A stretch of 64,000 nucleotides of DNA. It comes from Allorhodopirellula heiligendammensis. GTDB lineage: Bacteria > Planctomycetota > Planctomycetia > Pirellulales > Pirellulaceae. The notes beneath the pieces were generated by a model. The model saw nothing but the letters and a program-made list of their open reading frames with translations. It ran no database searches and was not told the DNA's origin. The position numbers were made by a program, and so were the translations under genes. Shown here piece by piece: positions 1-7,967 of this stretch. The number at the start of each line of letters is the position of its first letter. Positions within the stretch are counted from its first letter, which is position 1. The stretch lies in assembly GCF_007860105.1 (NCBI RefSeq), contig NZ_SJPU01000002.1, positions 2,261,882 through 2,325,881 on the forward strand, given 5' to 3'.

Positions 1-2
1 AG

Positions 3-344
3 CTACTCGATCCAGTAGGCCCCTGTGAGAGCGAGTCGAAAGAGCGCTGCAGTGAGAAAGGTTTTCTGGCCATGTCGCTGGCGAGCTACTTGGAATTGCT
101 GGACTGGACCGCCCGCCAGACGGCCTCTGGCAAGCGCGGCAGAACACCCGCGAGCGTCCCGCCGATCCTGCAGCGTCTGGGCTTGGATCGGGCTTCGTGG
201 TGTGAACTGGTCAGCGATTTTGGCAAGCTGTTTGGTACGGTAGCGGGACGCCCCGGTTGTGTTGACGCGATGCGTAGTCACCGTACCCATCGTCGCTACC
301 ACATGCGTCGGCGGGCAAGAGAGCTATTCGCGGACGCTGGTTAA
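3..344 (+). CDS. REP-associated (Y1/IS200-like) transposase, C-terminal part only
   Basis: The frame is open from the left edge to a TAA at 342-344, so this is the 3' end of a longer gene whose catalytic domain lies outside the window. The visible 113 residues contain the segments GFLAMS, LELLDWTARQ and GKRG followed by a proline/leucine stretch and a tryptophan-cysteine pair. I associate this tail with planctomycete Y1-type (HUH) transposase-like proteins, which normally carry an N-terminal His-hydrophobic-His nuclease domain and process REP palindromes. Two REP-like repeats follow at 513 and 715, which fits this role. No other domain is visible. The family call rests on the C-terminal pattern and the neighbouring repeats; an unrelated hypothetical protein is possible. 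Confidence 0.5.
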   Translation, partial: LLDPVGPCESESKERCSEKGFLAMSLASYLELLDWTARQTASGKRGRTPASVPPILQRLGLDRASWCELVSDFGKLFGTVAGRPGCVDAMRSHRTHRRYHMRRRARELFADAG

Positions 345-512
345 AGTCAACGATCGCATCTTCTTCGCTCCAGCGGATCACCTTTCCGGGTCGATAACGC
401 TTGCGGCGCACACTTTCAGGCTGCCAAGACGGCAAAGTAGCTCGTTTCGGTACCTGAGCGGCTGGAGAGATCTCACGAATTGCCGTCTACTCCCAACGGG
501 CCACTTGCGAGG

Positions 513-552
513 GGTCAACAAAGTGTCGTGTCCCCAGATGCTTGTCCCCCAG
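513..552. repeat. REP-like repeat, copy 1
   Basis: A 40-bp unit starting GGTCAACAAAGTG and ending with CTTGTCCCC recurs at 715-754 with about four mismatches, in the same orientation. It contains the GTGTCCCCA...TGTCCCC double motif typical of planctomycete REP-like sequences. It lies downstream of the transposase tail, as expected for REP/RAYT pairs. Confidence 0.7.
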
Positions 553-689
553 TATTCAGATTCCCCGCCTAACAAGACCCACCCAATCGCTACTATCATC
601 ACGATGGCCAGTAGCGCGGCGGCAGCAACGCGAACGGATGTCGCTCGGTTTCTCACAAACCAATCGACTGCACCGATGCACGAGGGCAC
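553..689 (-). pseudogene. Remnant of a small membrane protein trapped between two REP copies
   Basis: Between the two REP copies the minus strand reads about 45 residues with a hydrophobic run (AAAALLAIVMIVAIGWVLL) preceded by a basic stretch, as in an inner-membrane anchor. The frame then runs into REP copy 1 and continues as meaningless sequence to 378. Reading upstream, the frame stays open and hydrophobic to a stop near 720. It looks like an internal piece of a membrane protein cut out by repeat insertion. The rest of 345-743 shows nothing I can support. Chance hydrophobic reading is a real alternative. Confidence 0.2.
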
Positions 690-714
690 GAGCAGGATGA
701 GTCCATACAGCCAT

Positions 715-754
715 GGTCAACAAAGTGCCGTGTCCCCAGGTGCTTGTCCCCAGG
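715..754. repeat. REP-like repeat, copy 2
   Basis: Second copy of the 40-bp unit, 202 bp downstream of copy 1 and in the same orientation. It ends immediately before the integrase homology begins, so it marks the truncation point of the integrase gene. Confidence 0.7.
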
Positions 755-1394
755 TGCTCTGTTTGCTCTTGCTCGGTTCGGTGGGTTGCGGGTTTGCGAA
801 CTGCTGATCGTCAAATGGTCGGATGTTCGGCTGGATTATGGCCGTATTCAGATCAACTCACCCAAAACGGGACTGCGGTTCTGTACGATCTTCCCGGAAC
901 TGCGTCCGATTCTGGAGGCCGCTGCGGCTGAGCGTGAAAACGATTTGGTGATGAATCGCCGTCTGGTCGTCAATCACTTGCCAGGTGCGAACATGGCGAC
1001 CCACATGCAGCGGATTATCGAGTCTGCGGGAATTGTTCCGTGGGCGAAGACTTTTCAGAATTTGCGGGCGTCACGACGAACCGAGTTGCAGGAATGTTTC
1101 GCCGGTCACGTTATCGATGCATGGCTCGGTCATTCCGCCGCCGTGGCCGCCAAACACTATTTGCAGGTGACCCCCGATCACTGGGCCGCTGGAGCGTCGA
1201 TCACAACAGTCAAGATTGACACCGCCACAAACGGCGGTGTCCTGGGCGGTGTCACACCTGCCGCTACCGACCACCATGGAGAAAGCCCGGACACAAAAAA
1301 ACCCCGCAAAACGCTTGGTTTTGCGGGGTCTGTGATGGTGGGTAATGAAACCCAGATGATCCCTACGGGACTCGAACCCGTGTTGCCGCCGTGA
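744..1394 (+). pseudogene. Tyrosine recombinase (integrase), C-terminal catalytic fragment
   Basis: The translation begins abruptly within a tyrosine-recombinase catalytic domain. FGGLRVCELLIVKWSD carries the first catalytic arginine, NSPKTG the beta-strand lysine, FQNLRASRRTEL the box II arginine (Asn where many relatives have His), and WLGHSAAVAAKHYLQV the LGH motif and the catalytic tyrosine. The N-terminal core-binding domain is absent and the 5' break coincides with the REP repeat, so the gene is truncated and probably inactive. The last residues are not authentic: the frame reads through the tRNA terminator and the antisense of tRNA-Glu, giving the tRNA-derived peptide GLEPV. The position at the 3' side of a tRNA gene is typical for an integrated element. 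Confidence 0.7.
1295..1328 (-). terminator. Rho-independent terminator of tRNA-Glu
   Basis: A perfect 11-bp stem (CCCCGCAAAAC at 1302-1312 with its complement at 1318-1328) encloses a five-base loop. On the minus strand it is followed by seven T. It lies 28 bp beyond the tRNA 3' end. Confidence 0.85.
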
Positions 1395-1429
1395 AAGGGC
1401 AGTGTCCTAGACCGCTAGACGAAGGGACC
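1357..1429 (-). tRNA. tRNA-Glu (anticodon UUC)
   Basis: The minus strand folds into a complete cloverleaf. The acceptor stem GGTCCCT pairs with AGGGATC, with one G-U pair and discriminator A at 1357. The anticodon loop is CTTTCAC, giving anticodon TTC. The T arm reads ACGGGTTCGAGTCCCGT. CCA is not encoded. The 3' end faces the integrase fragment and is a likely attachment site. Confidence 0.95.
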
Positions 1430-1658
1430 TCTAAAACGACATCGCTGCCGTGATGGGCGTGTTTTTACAAGGAGACGCTGAGGGCGTCAAGGGTTCATCG
1501 GCGAGGAGCTGGGAAAAACGTATTAAGTTCGTTTTAAGCCCCTTCACGCAGGAAACGAGGGCATCGCCAACCAAACTGCTCGTTTGGTGAGGATGGCGAA
1601 AACGGAGACGGGCGCATCGCAGGAATTCAACGAGAGTCCGTTCGCGAGTTTTCGCGAA

Positions 1659-1853
1659 CTAACCCTCGACGGAGCTATCGGAGGCTTCGTTGGAACGCTG
1701 GATCGCTTCGTAGACTTCGTGTCGATGAACGGGCACCTCACGCGGGGCCTCAACCCCCAGACGAACTTTGTCGCCGCGGATTTCAACAACAACGATTTTG
1801 ATATCGTTATTGATGATGATGCTTTCGTTCTTCTTTCTTGACAAAACCAACAT
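1659..1853 (-). CDS. csrA: Carbon storage regulator CsrA (RNA-binding translational regulator)
   Basis: This 64-residue protein starts [12 protein letters not shown] and contains the [11 protein letters not shown] and VPVHRHEVY segments that define CsrA/RsmA. CsrA dimers bind GGA motifs near ribosome binding sites and alter translation or mRNA stability of carbon-storage, motility and biofilm genes. The length matches the family (about 60-70 residues). The start is supported by AAAGGA eight bases upstream of the ATG. It stands alone: the nearest gene upstream is divergent and the tRNA lies downstream. No CsrB-like RNA or FliW partner is visible in the window. The 229-bp spacer to the tRNA shows nothing else. 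Confidence 0.95.
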   Translation of the reverse strand: MLVLSRKKNESIIINNDIKIVVVEIRGDKVRLGVEAPREVPVHRHEVYEAIQRSNEASDSSVEG

Positions 1854-2061
1854 GGACTAATTCCTTTACAATGGCCACAGTATCTCTCAAAAACGACCTT
1901 CCAATTCATCGGTAGGAAGGACAGGCCGTAGGGTTCTTAACCGTGGACGGGGATCCTAGAGCACTTTACTCTAGGACAAAAACGGACGCGGTCAAGGAAT
2001 TCTGGGTTGACAAACCCGTAAAAATCTCTTTTCCATCCAATATACGCTCGATGGTGACGGA

Positions 2062-2439
2062 ATGTCCCCCTATTTTTCATTTCAAGCCTATGTTTATCGC
2101 GGACAAGGGCGCCCGTTAGGTCGTACGCTCGAACAAGCTGCTGAGGCGATGAATTCACTGCCAGGACTGTTTTTTGAGTGGGACGGTTCACTGACGTGGG
2201 CGAACCAGACCGCCGGGTGGCAAATTGACGCCACCATTTTCGACGATGGTCAACAGATTCAGTACATCGATTTACATGGCCGAGCAGTTTCGCAGGAGGG
2301 CTGCCGGCGGCTGAACGAGCGGATCGGCGATCTCTTTGCAGCCTGGGGCGACCCGGATGAGCTCAACCTCATGCGGCTACCGGACCGACGATGGCAAAAT
2401 TTACACGACTTTGCAAAAGAGTCGCAGGGCGACGACTGA
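2062..2439 (+). CDS. Conserved-looking hypothetical protein, 125 aa
   Basis: I do not recognise this protein. It is soluble, without signal peptide or membrane segment, and mildly acidic, with a tryptophan-rich middle (FEWDGSLTW, AGWQID) and a DLHGRAVSQEGC segment. Together these read like a compact alpha/beta fold. Codon use and composition match its neighbours, which favours a real gene. It diverges from csrA and is followed by a 277-bp spacer without recognisable signals. No function can be assigned. Confidence 0.55.
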   Translation: MSPYFSFQAYVYRGQGRPLGRTLEQAAEAMNSLPGLFFEWDGSLTWANQTAGWQIDATIFDDGQQIQYIDLHGRAVSQEGCRRLNERIGDLFAAWGDPDELNLMRLPDRRWQNLHDFAKESQGDD

Positions 2440-2716
2440 CTCTCCATCAATCGAGGACGGCGAAAATTTGCCAACCCCACGCATCCTCTCGCCCACCGAG
2501 CGGCTAAAAATCAGCGGGATGCTGGCGTCAAACAGGGAATTTCTTAGTCGATCGCCAGGCCAGCCACATTTGCCTTCCGAATACTCGGCCTAAAAACTCG
2601 ATGCCTCCGACGCATTGGCATGGTTTGTGCTTTACATCGCAATATCGTTAAAAACGGAAACGCGATCTGACAAGCTTGCGACCGACACTGTTCCCATCTT
2701 TTCAGGATGAAGACCT

Positions 2717-2944
2717 ATGATGACTGCCACTGCCACCCCATCGTCCACCGCTTCAACGTTCGTCTCGCCCGTCGCTGATGTGGCTCAAAATGAGACACAG
2801 CTCTCGGATATCGAGATTTTGCGTCGGGTTCGCAGCATCCGCAGTAGCTGGACGGTTACCGAGCGGATGGAGCGTCGGCAAGAAGCCGGAGAGCGATTTG
2901 CCCGTTTGATTGAGGCTTTATCGCTGGACCATTCAGCCGCCTAA
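2717..2944 (+). CDS. Small hypothetical protein, 75 aa
   Basis: The N-terminal third is Ser/Thr/Ala-rich and probably disordered. The rest (SDIEILRRVRSIRSSWT, then RMERRQEAGERFARLIEAL) is a highly charged amphipathic helical region, as in small nucleic-acid-binding or protein-docking proteins. AGGATGAAGACCT upstream of the ATG offers a plausible ribosome binding site. It precedes the lipoprotein gene by 90 bp on the same strand and could share its transcript. I do not recognise the family. Confidence 0.5.
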   Translation: MMTATATPSSTASTFVSPVADVAQNETQLSDIEILRRVRSIRSSWTVTERMERRQEAGERFARLIEALSLDHSAA

Positions 2945-3034
2945 GGCCCATCGCGTAGCACGCGTTTGGGTTTCCCAGTTGGCTGCAAACGGTTTAGACT
3001 GCCGGTTTTCGCTTCCACGGGAGGGACACGACGC

Positions 3035-4747
3035 GTGCAAAAGTATCGGTTCAAAGAGATCGTTGCGACCTATTGGCAGACGCATCGATTGCGATTCGCG
3101 AGCGTGGGACTGACCACATTAGCATTAACAGGTTGTGGACGACCGGAGCCGTCGACAGACGCTGCTCCTGCGGCAACCACTGGCGAGATGTCGGGCACTC
3201 AGCATCTGGCTGAAGGCAGCTCGTCTCTGACAGCGGAATCGTTGCCGCCGCCGACTGCGTCTCCCGAGCTGTCACCACCGGTTGGCGTAGACGACACGGC
3301 TGATCAGCCGCCCTCCAGCGAAAATGCGCCTCCACCCCGCATTCCGGCGATCGATGGGGCGAGTCAACGCCCTCAGCTTCGACCTGATTGGGGCCCCGGA
3401 GAGCTGAACGCTTTTCTGGGAGATATTGATCGTGAAATGGGAGCCTTGATCAATGGGCAGGCCGGCAACACAGACCCGCGCGCCGTCCAGGAAGAGGTCG
3501 TGCGTCTTGTCGCGTTAAAACGAGTTGCCGCCGAGCGTTTAAGTGAACACCCCGATGGGACTGAACGCGATCGCGTCACCGGTCGCCGTGGTGTATTGCA
3601 AGCCCTTTCCCACTTGGCGTCCATGGGTGACTTGAAAGCCGCCGAGGAGCTGCAGGCGATTGCTGAGGACTCTCGCAATTCGCCCGACACGGCTCTGCGG
3701 TCAGATAGTCAATTGGTGCTCATTGGCCTGGGGATTGAATCTCTCCGCCATGGCAAATCGGATGCCGCCGCCCACGTGATGGATCTCGCGCACGAGTTAC
3801 TCGAGGGTGATCAACGTGTTGATGTCGCCACGCTGATGGTGCTCGGACAGGCCAAGGACACGCTCCTGCAGTATGAGTACCAGGCAGAAGCCGAGGAGAT
3901 TCGGGATCTGATCACTGATCGGTTTGGAGACGCTCAAGACGCCGAGGTCGCTCGCATGGCGGCAATGATCGCGTCATCTGGATTCTCACAGGCCAATTCG
4001 GCGCTCGAACATCTCGACCAACTCCGCCAGCAAATCGTGGCGACCGCCACGACTGCCTCAAGCAACACTCCCGACGAGCATCATTCGACAATGCCGGTCG
4101 AGGTATCGGCGTGGCAAGCGGCCATCAAAGACGTGCTATCGACGCCAGCGGACCTGTTGACGGTCGAGTTTCTTTGCGGCGCAAGTTTGGAGGCCGAAGC
4201 GGTGGGTCGAAATGATATCGCTGCGGCCACTTACGACGTGCTGCAGCGGCAATTCGCTGACCGCCAAGACGCAATCGGACGGGTCGCGAGGACCGCGCTG
4301 CGTGCCCGTGAGAATCGCCAGGCGGTGATCGGCCGCGAATTTGACCCGGATCTCCCGACAGTCAGTGGACAGCCCGTAAAGATGGCCGACTACCGAGGTA
4401 AAATCGTCCTGATGCCGTTTTGGTCGAGTGCCTTCCCCAATTCGCTGGCGGTCCTGCCAAACCTGCAGGAAATCCAGGCGAAGTATCCCGACCGCGTCTC
4501 GATCGTAGGGATGAACCTCGACGTGGCGGGCACGGACGTGGAAGGATTCATGCAGCGGGACGGACTGAGTTTCCCGAGCTTCCGCAGTGAGTCCGATCCC
4601 AGTGCCGAGATCGTTAACGAGGTAGCGTACCGGTTCGGTGCCGTGACACTGCTGTTCGTTGCGATCATGGATGCCGAGGGAAAAGTCGTTCATCTCAATT
4701 TTTCGGGTGAAGATTTGATGCCAGAAGTCCAAAAGCGGATTCGTTAA
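3035..4747 (+). CDS. Lipoprotein with a C-terminal thioredoxin/TlpA-like domain lacking the active-site cysteines
   Basis: The start chosen is the GTG at 3035, which has GGGAGG about ten bases upstream and puts a signal peptide and lipobox (ALTGC, Cys34) at the N-terminus of a 570-residue protein. A Pro/Ser/Ala-rich linker follows, then a mostly helical region (roughly residues 110-420) that may be TPR-like. From about residue 430 a redoxin fold is recognisable: VSGQPVKMADYRGKIVL, then a FW-rich turn, then an LNFSG end. Where TlpA/ResA proteins have WCxxC the sequence reads FWSSAFPNS, so both redox cysteines are gone. The domain is therefore probably structural or ligand-binding and not a disulfide reductase. 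The protein should be anchored in a membrane facing the periplasm. Confidence 0.75.
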   Translation: MQKYRFKEIVATYWQTHRLRFASVGLTTLALTGCGRPEPSTDAAPAATTGEMSGTQHLAEGSSSLTAESLPPPTASPELSPPVGVDDTADQPPSSENAPPPRIPAIDGASQRPQLRPDWGPGELNAFLGDIDREMGALINGQAGNTDPRAVQEEVVRLVALKRVAAERLSEHPDGTERDRVTGRRGVLQALSHLASMGDLKAAEELQAIAEDSRNSPDTALRSDSQLVLIGLGIESLRHGKSDAAAHVMDLAHELLEGDQRVDVATLMVLGQAKDTLLQYEYQAEAEEIRDLITDRFGDAQDAEVARMAAMIASSGFSQANSALEHLDQLRQQIVATATTASSNTPDEHHSTMPVEVSAWQAAIKDVLSTPADLLTVEFLCGASLEAEAVGRNDIAAATYDVLQRQFADRQDAIGRVARTALRARENRQAVIGREFDPDLPTVSGQPVKMADYRGKIVLMPFWSSAFPNSLAVLPNLQEIQAKYPDRVSIVGMNLDVAGTDVEGFMQRDGLSFPSFRSESDPSAEIVNEVAYRFGAVTLLFVAIMDAEGKVVHLNFSGEDLMPEVQKRIR

Positions 4748-4814
4748 ATTAAAATCGATAGCAACGGGGGACCGAACGACCGGTCCTCGATCCTCTCTAG
4801 CCCCTCGGCAAATC

Positions 4815-5066
4815 ATGTCGGCAACCTCAGTCATGCAGTTCATCGAACTGACCGGCAAAACATTGCTGGATGTCGTCAACGAAGGCGAGATCGATATGCG
4901 GCAATTGCGTGATTCCGGTGTGACCGGTGACTCCATCTTGCGGATCAATAAGTTCGGAGAAATCGAACTACGGCAATCCAACGAATGGGTCATGGTCGGC
5001 GGCCTCATCGGCAATTTCGACGACCGCTTGCGCAAAATCACAAAACTCGATTGGTTATCATCTTAG
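4815..5066 (+). CDS. Small hypothetical protein, 83 aa
   Basis: A short soluble protein with a FIELTGKTLLDVVNEGEI helix, a DSGVTGDSILRIN segment and a C-terminal VGGLIGNFDDRL motif. Composition and codon use match genuine neighbours. It follows the lipoprotein by 67 bp. A GGACCG/CGGTCC hairpin near 4768-4784 lies in between. The start could instead be the ATG at 4833. I believe the family is planctomycete-specific, but no function is known to me. Confidence 0.55.
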   Translation: MSATSVMQFIELTGKTLLDVVNEGEIDMRQLRDSGVTGDSILRINKFGEIELRQSNEWVMVGGLIGNFDDRLRKITKLDWLSS

Positions 5067-5311
5067 GAGGGGTTCCTTCCAGCGATCATCCGATCGATAC
5101 ATGAAACCATCCGCGTTTTGATTCGGCGCCGCCCGTACCGCGGGAGCGTCTGCTGTTTCATGGCACAGTCTACTTGCCGGTTGATGTACTATCCCAACGC
5201 GTCAGCGCGGTATGCCATCTCGTCCCTCGCTTGCGTTCCTGCTAGGGCAGGAGCCCAGTCGATGAAATAGACTGTCGCGAGATTCGCAGGCAGCGCAGAG
5301 GCCATCCTACG

Positions 5312-5343
5312 AAAAAACCGCGTGAGCTGGGCCCACGCGGTTT
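5312..5343 (-). terminator. Rho-independent terminator of the YTV-repeat gene
   Basis: A ten-base stem (AAACCGCGTG with CACGCGGTTT) has a run of T on the minus strand, 58 bp past the stop of the YTV-repeat gene. The remaining spacer 5067-5311 shows no gene or repeat. Confidence 0.8.
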
Positions 5344-5400
5344 CGCCGTTTTAGGATGCCGTCGACTCGCCCCGGAGAGCGAGTCGATCAGGGGTTTCAA

Positions 5401-7416
5401 TTAGGCGCCACAGTTGGTGCAACCAGCACCAGCTTGCATGACAGGGGTGCCTTGGACGGGAGCAGCAACCGGAGTCGCTTGCACCGATCCGCAGCCACAA
5501 CCGGCGGCTGGGGCACTGTAGACAGGAACCTGAATGGTAGTAGGAACCTGCTTGCAGACGCGAACTTGAACTTCCTTCATCGATTGCACAGGAACGCAAA
5601 CGGTGTAGGTTTCTGGCACTTCTTCAGTGACGGTGTCATAGACAGTCACGTTGTAGGTGCGAGTACGAGTTTCGGGCACGTTGACGGTGTGCGAAACTTC
5701 GCGTTCGCGTTGTTGAGTTTCCATGCGAGTCAGATTGACAGTGCGAGTACGCTCTTCGTTCTTCATGGTCGTTTGATTGACCATGCGAGTGCGATCTTCG
5801 GTACGGCAACGTTGCACGGGAACCATCCGAGTGCGAGTTTCGGTGCGGCACTTGGTGACTTGATATTCACGAGTGCGTTGCTCTTGACGAGTCTTCTGAA
5901 CCGAAACAGTACGGGTACGCTCTTCGGTTGTCATGGTCGTCACAGGAACTTCGCGGGTGCGAGTTTCCATCCGAGTGCGGTGAACAGGAACTTCACGAGT
6001 CCGCTCTTCGGTCGTGTACGTGGTGACTTGGTAGTCACGAGTACGGGTTTCTTGGCGATACCGAGTCACGGGAACGGTGCGAGTGCGAGTTTCCGTGCGG
6101 CAGCGAGTCACGTTGACAGTACGCTCACGGGATTCGCTACGCATGCGGGTAACTGGGACCATACGGGTCTTGGTTTCGCAGTTGTAGGAAGTCGTGGTGT
6201 AGGTGTAAGGGACTTGCTCGGTGGTCCGCTGATAAGTGGTCGTTGGAACTTGCTCGGTCACAACGTTAGGAACGTAAACGCGACGATAAGTTACCGCTGG
6301 AGCGCAACCGGCATTGGCGGCAACGCTGCCACCGCATCCGCAGCTGCTCTGGCATCCGCCACAGCCACCACATGGGCTACCGCAGGCGCTGGTGCTGCCA
6401 TTGTCGCAGCCACATCCGCTTGCAGCGGGGGCAGTCGCGACTGCTTGGCACTCGTAGCTGCCCAGATCGCGTTGTACGGTTCGCATGCTGGTCACGGGGA
6501 CGCACTTGCTGACGGTACGATAGGCAGTCTGAGTTTGCTGAACAGGCACCCGCACAGTGTACGTTTGGGCAACTTGCTCGGTGTAAGGAACCATGACATT
6601 GTACGTCTGCGTGACTTGTTCGGTGTAAGGCACGGTCACGTTGTAGGACTGTTCAACCTGCTCGGTGTAAGGCACGTTGACGGTGTACTCTTGCGTCTTG
6701 GTTTCGGTGTGCGGAACGCGGACGGTGTACGTTTGCGTTTGCGTTTCGGTGTAAGGAACGCAAACTTGATACTCTTGGGTTTGCGTGCTCGTTACGGGAA
6801 CCTGAACGCTGTAAGTTTGTTCAACTTGTTCGGTGTACGGGACACAGACCGTGTATTCTTGCGTCTTGGTTTCGGTGTAGGGAACCTGAACCGAGTAGGT
6901 CTGTTCGACTTGTTCGGTGTAAGGGACCGAGACTTGGTAAGTCTGTTCGACCTGCGTGGTCACGGGCACCGACACTGTGTACGTTTGTTCTTCAGTGTAC
7001 GGCACAGCGACTTGAACGTCGTAGGTTTCCGTCTTGGTTTCCGTCTTTGGCACGTTCACGGTGTATTCTTGCGAGCGTGTTTCGACACGAGCAACTTGTT
7101 TTGTGACGTTTCGAGTGCGAGTCTGAGTTTGACGCTCGTACGTGGTGGTCGGAACCATACGGGTTTCCGTCACGTACTGAGAACGCATTACCGTTTGCGT
7201 TTGATAAGACACTGTCGAACCACAACCGGCAGCATCACCGCAGCCTGCTCCGACACCGTCGGCACAGCCACCGCCACAACCAGCCGTTGAACCTTGCGAA
7301 GCACAACCGCTTCCGCTGGCGCAACCGCTACAACTTCCGCATCCTGCGTGGACCGAGGCAGCGAATAACATCGCTGCGGCGACCCCCATAAACATCCTCA
7401 AAACACTAGACTTCAT
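5401..7416 (-). CDS. Secreted YTV-repeat protein with two 14-residue repeat arrays and cysteine-rich linkers (planctomycete wall-type)
   Basis: The start is the ATG at 7416, with GAGAGGG upstream; it gives a signal peptide ending SVHA (residues 1-24) and a 671-residue secreted protein. A Cys/Gly-rich segment (25-66) follows. Residues 117-298 are 13 uninterrupted 14-residue repeats of the type TYSVQVPYTEQVEQ. Residues 334-371 are a second Cys/Gly cluster. Residues 430-597 are 12 uninterrupted 14-residue repeats of the type RTRTVPVTRYRQET. A third small cysteine cluster ends the protein. This is the YTV repeat family (Pfam PF07639 as I recall), described from Rhodopirellula and linked with the proteinaceous cell envelope. 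The alternating Tyr/Thr/Val pattern suggests beta structure, and the cysteines suggest disulfide cross-linking. The gene is monocistronic with its own terminator. Confidence 0.85.
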   Translation of the reverse strand: MKSSVLRMFMGVAAAMLFAASVHAGCGSCSGCASGSGCASQGSTAGCGGGCADGVGAGCGDAAGCGSTVSYQTQTVMRSQYVTETRMVPTTTYERQTQTRTRNVTKQVARVETRSQEYTVNVPKTETKTETYDVQVAVPYTEEQTYTVSVPVTTQVEQTYQVSVPYTEQVEQTYSVQVPYTETKTQEYTVCVPYTEQVEQTYSVQVPVTSTQTQEYQVCVPYTETQTQTYTVRVPHTETKTQEYTVNVPYTEQVEQSYNVTVPYTEQVTQTYNVMVPYTEQVAQTYTVRVPVQQTQTAYRTVSKCVPVTSMRTVQRDLGSYECQAVATAPAASGCGCDNGSTSACGSPCGGCGGCQSSCGCGGSVAANAGCAPAVTYRRVYVPNVVTEQVPTTTYQRTTEQVPYTYTTTSYNCETKTRMVPVTRMRSESRERTVNVTRCRTETRTRTVPVTRYRQETRTRDYQVTTYTTEERTREVPVHRTRMETRTREVPVTTMTTEERTRTVSVQKTRQEQRTREYQVTKCRTETRTRMVPVQRCRTEDRTRMVNQTTMKNEERTRTVNLTRMETQQREREVSHTVNVPETRTRTYNVTVYDTVTEEVPETYTVCVPVQSMKEVQVRVCKQVPTTIQVPVYSAPAAGCGCGSVQATPVAAPVQGTPVMQAGAGCTNCGA

Positions 7417-7611
7417 TGAAAACCCTCTCGAAATGCTCACGATATTGTGAGGCAACAGAAGAAACACGGGCAAGCTTTAACGGCTGCGCAATCTGGGCGA
7501 ACATCGCCCTGCAGTGATCCAAGGTAGATGCTGGGTAAGCTGTGTCAACAATGCAGGTGCCATTCGGCGGCAAGTTTCACGGATTTTTCAAGCAAGACGA
7601 CCCCGGGTTGA

Positions 7612-7633
7612 AAAAAATATTTGAATATTTTTT
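7612..7633. promoter_or_regulatory. AT-only 22-bp palindrome between divergent genes
   Basis: AAAAAATATT and its exact complement AATATTTTTT are separated by TG. It lies in the 551-bp spacer between the divergent YTV-repeat gene and the PAS-GAF-receiver gene and is far more AT-rich than the surroundings. It could be a binding site or a promoter-proximal element. No sigma-70 box pair could be fixed. The rest of 7417-7967 shows nothing I can support. Confidence 0.35.
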
Positions 7634-7967
7634 GAGACACCTGTTCAGGGGGACATCCCTGCATCGCCGGCCACAGGCCTCACGCTGTCCCGCTGAGCTT
7701 AGAGCCGCCTCTGTCCCACCATCTAGGTTCCTTGGGAGGCGAACACTCCCTTGTCGATTGTTCCGCGCGATGAAGCCGCTATCCCAAATATTTTTGCGTG
7801 AGCGGATCGCCGAAGCGATGCCCGATCCGATTTGCAAACCGCCCGCAATCTGCGAACATAAAGAACGTGTTGCCGGGCGTTTTCGTCTATAGTTCTGAGT
7901 GTAGCGTTGGAACACGCATTTTGTACGACGAGATGAATGGCTTCCAGAGGTGGGGGGAAATCAAGCT

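Noticed and set aside
1300-1394. The C-terminal end of the integrase frame
   Set aside because: It is translation of a tRNA terminator and of the antisense tRNA-Glu, not a protein domain.
4136-5041. A 301-codon minus-strand frame
   Set aside because: It runs antisense to the end of the lipoprotein gene and the small gene after it; composition is that of an antisense shadow.
5356-7290. A 644-codon open frame on the plus strand
   Set aside because: It is exactly opposite the YTV-repeat gene, whose 42-bp repeat unit lacks stops in the antisense frame. The translation has no signal peptide, domain or start signal.
7542-7892. A 116-residue frame in the spacer before the PAS-GAF-receiver gene
   Set aside because: It contains the AT palindrome and has no domain or binding site; it looks like chance.
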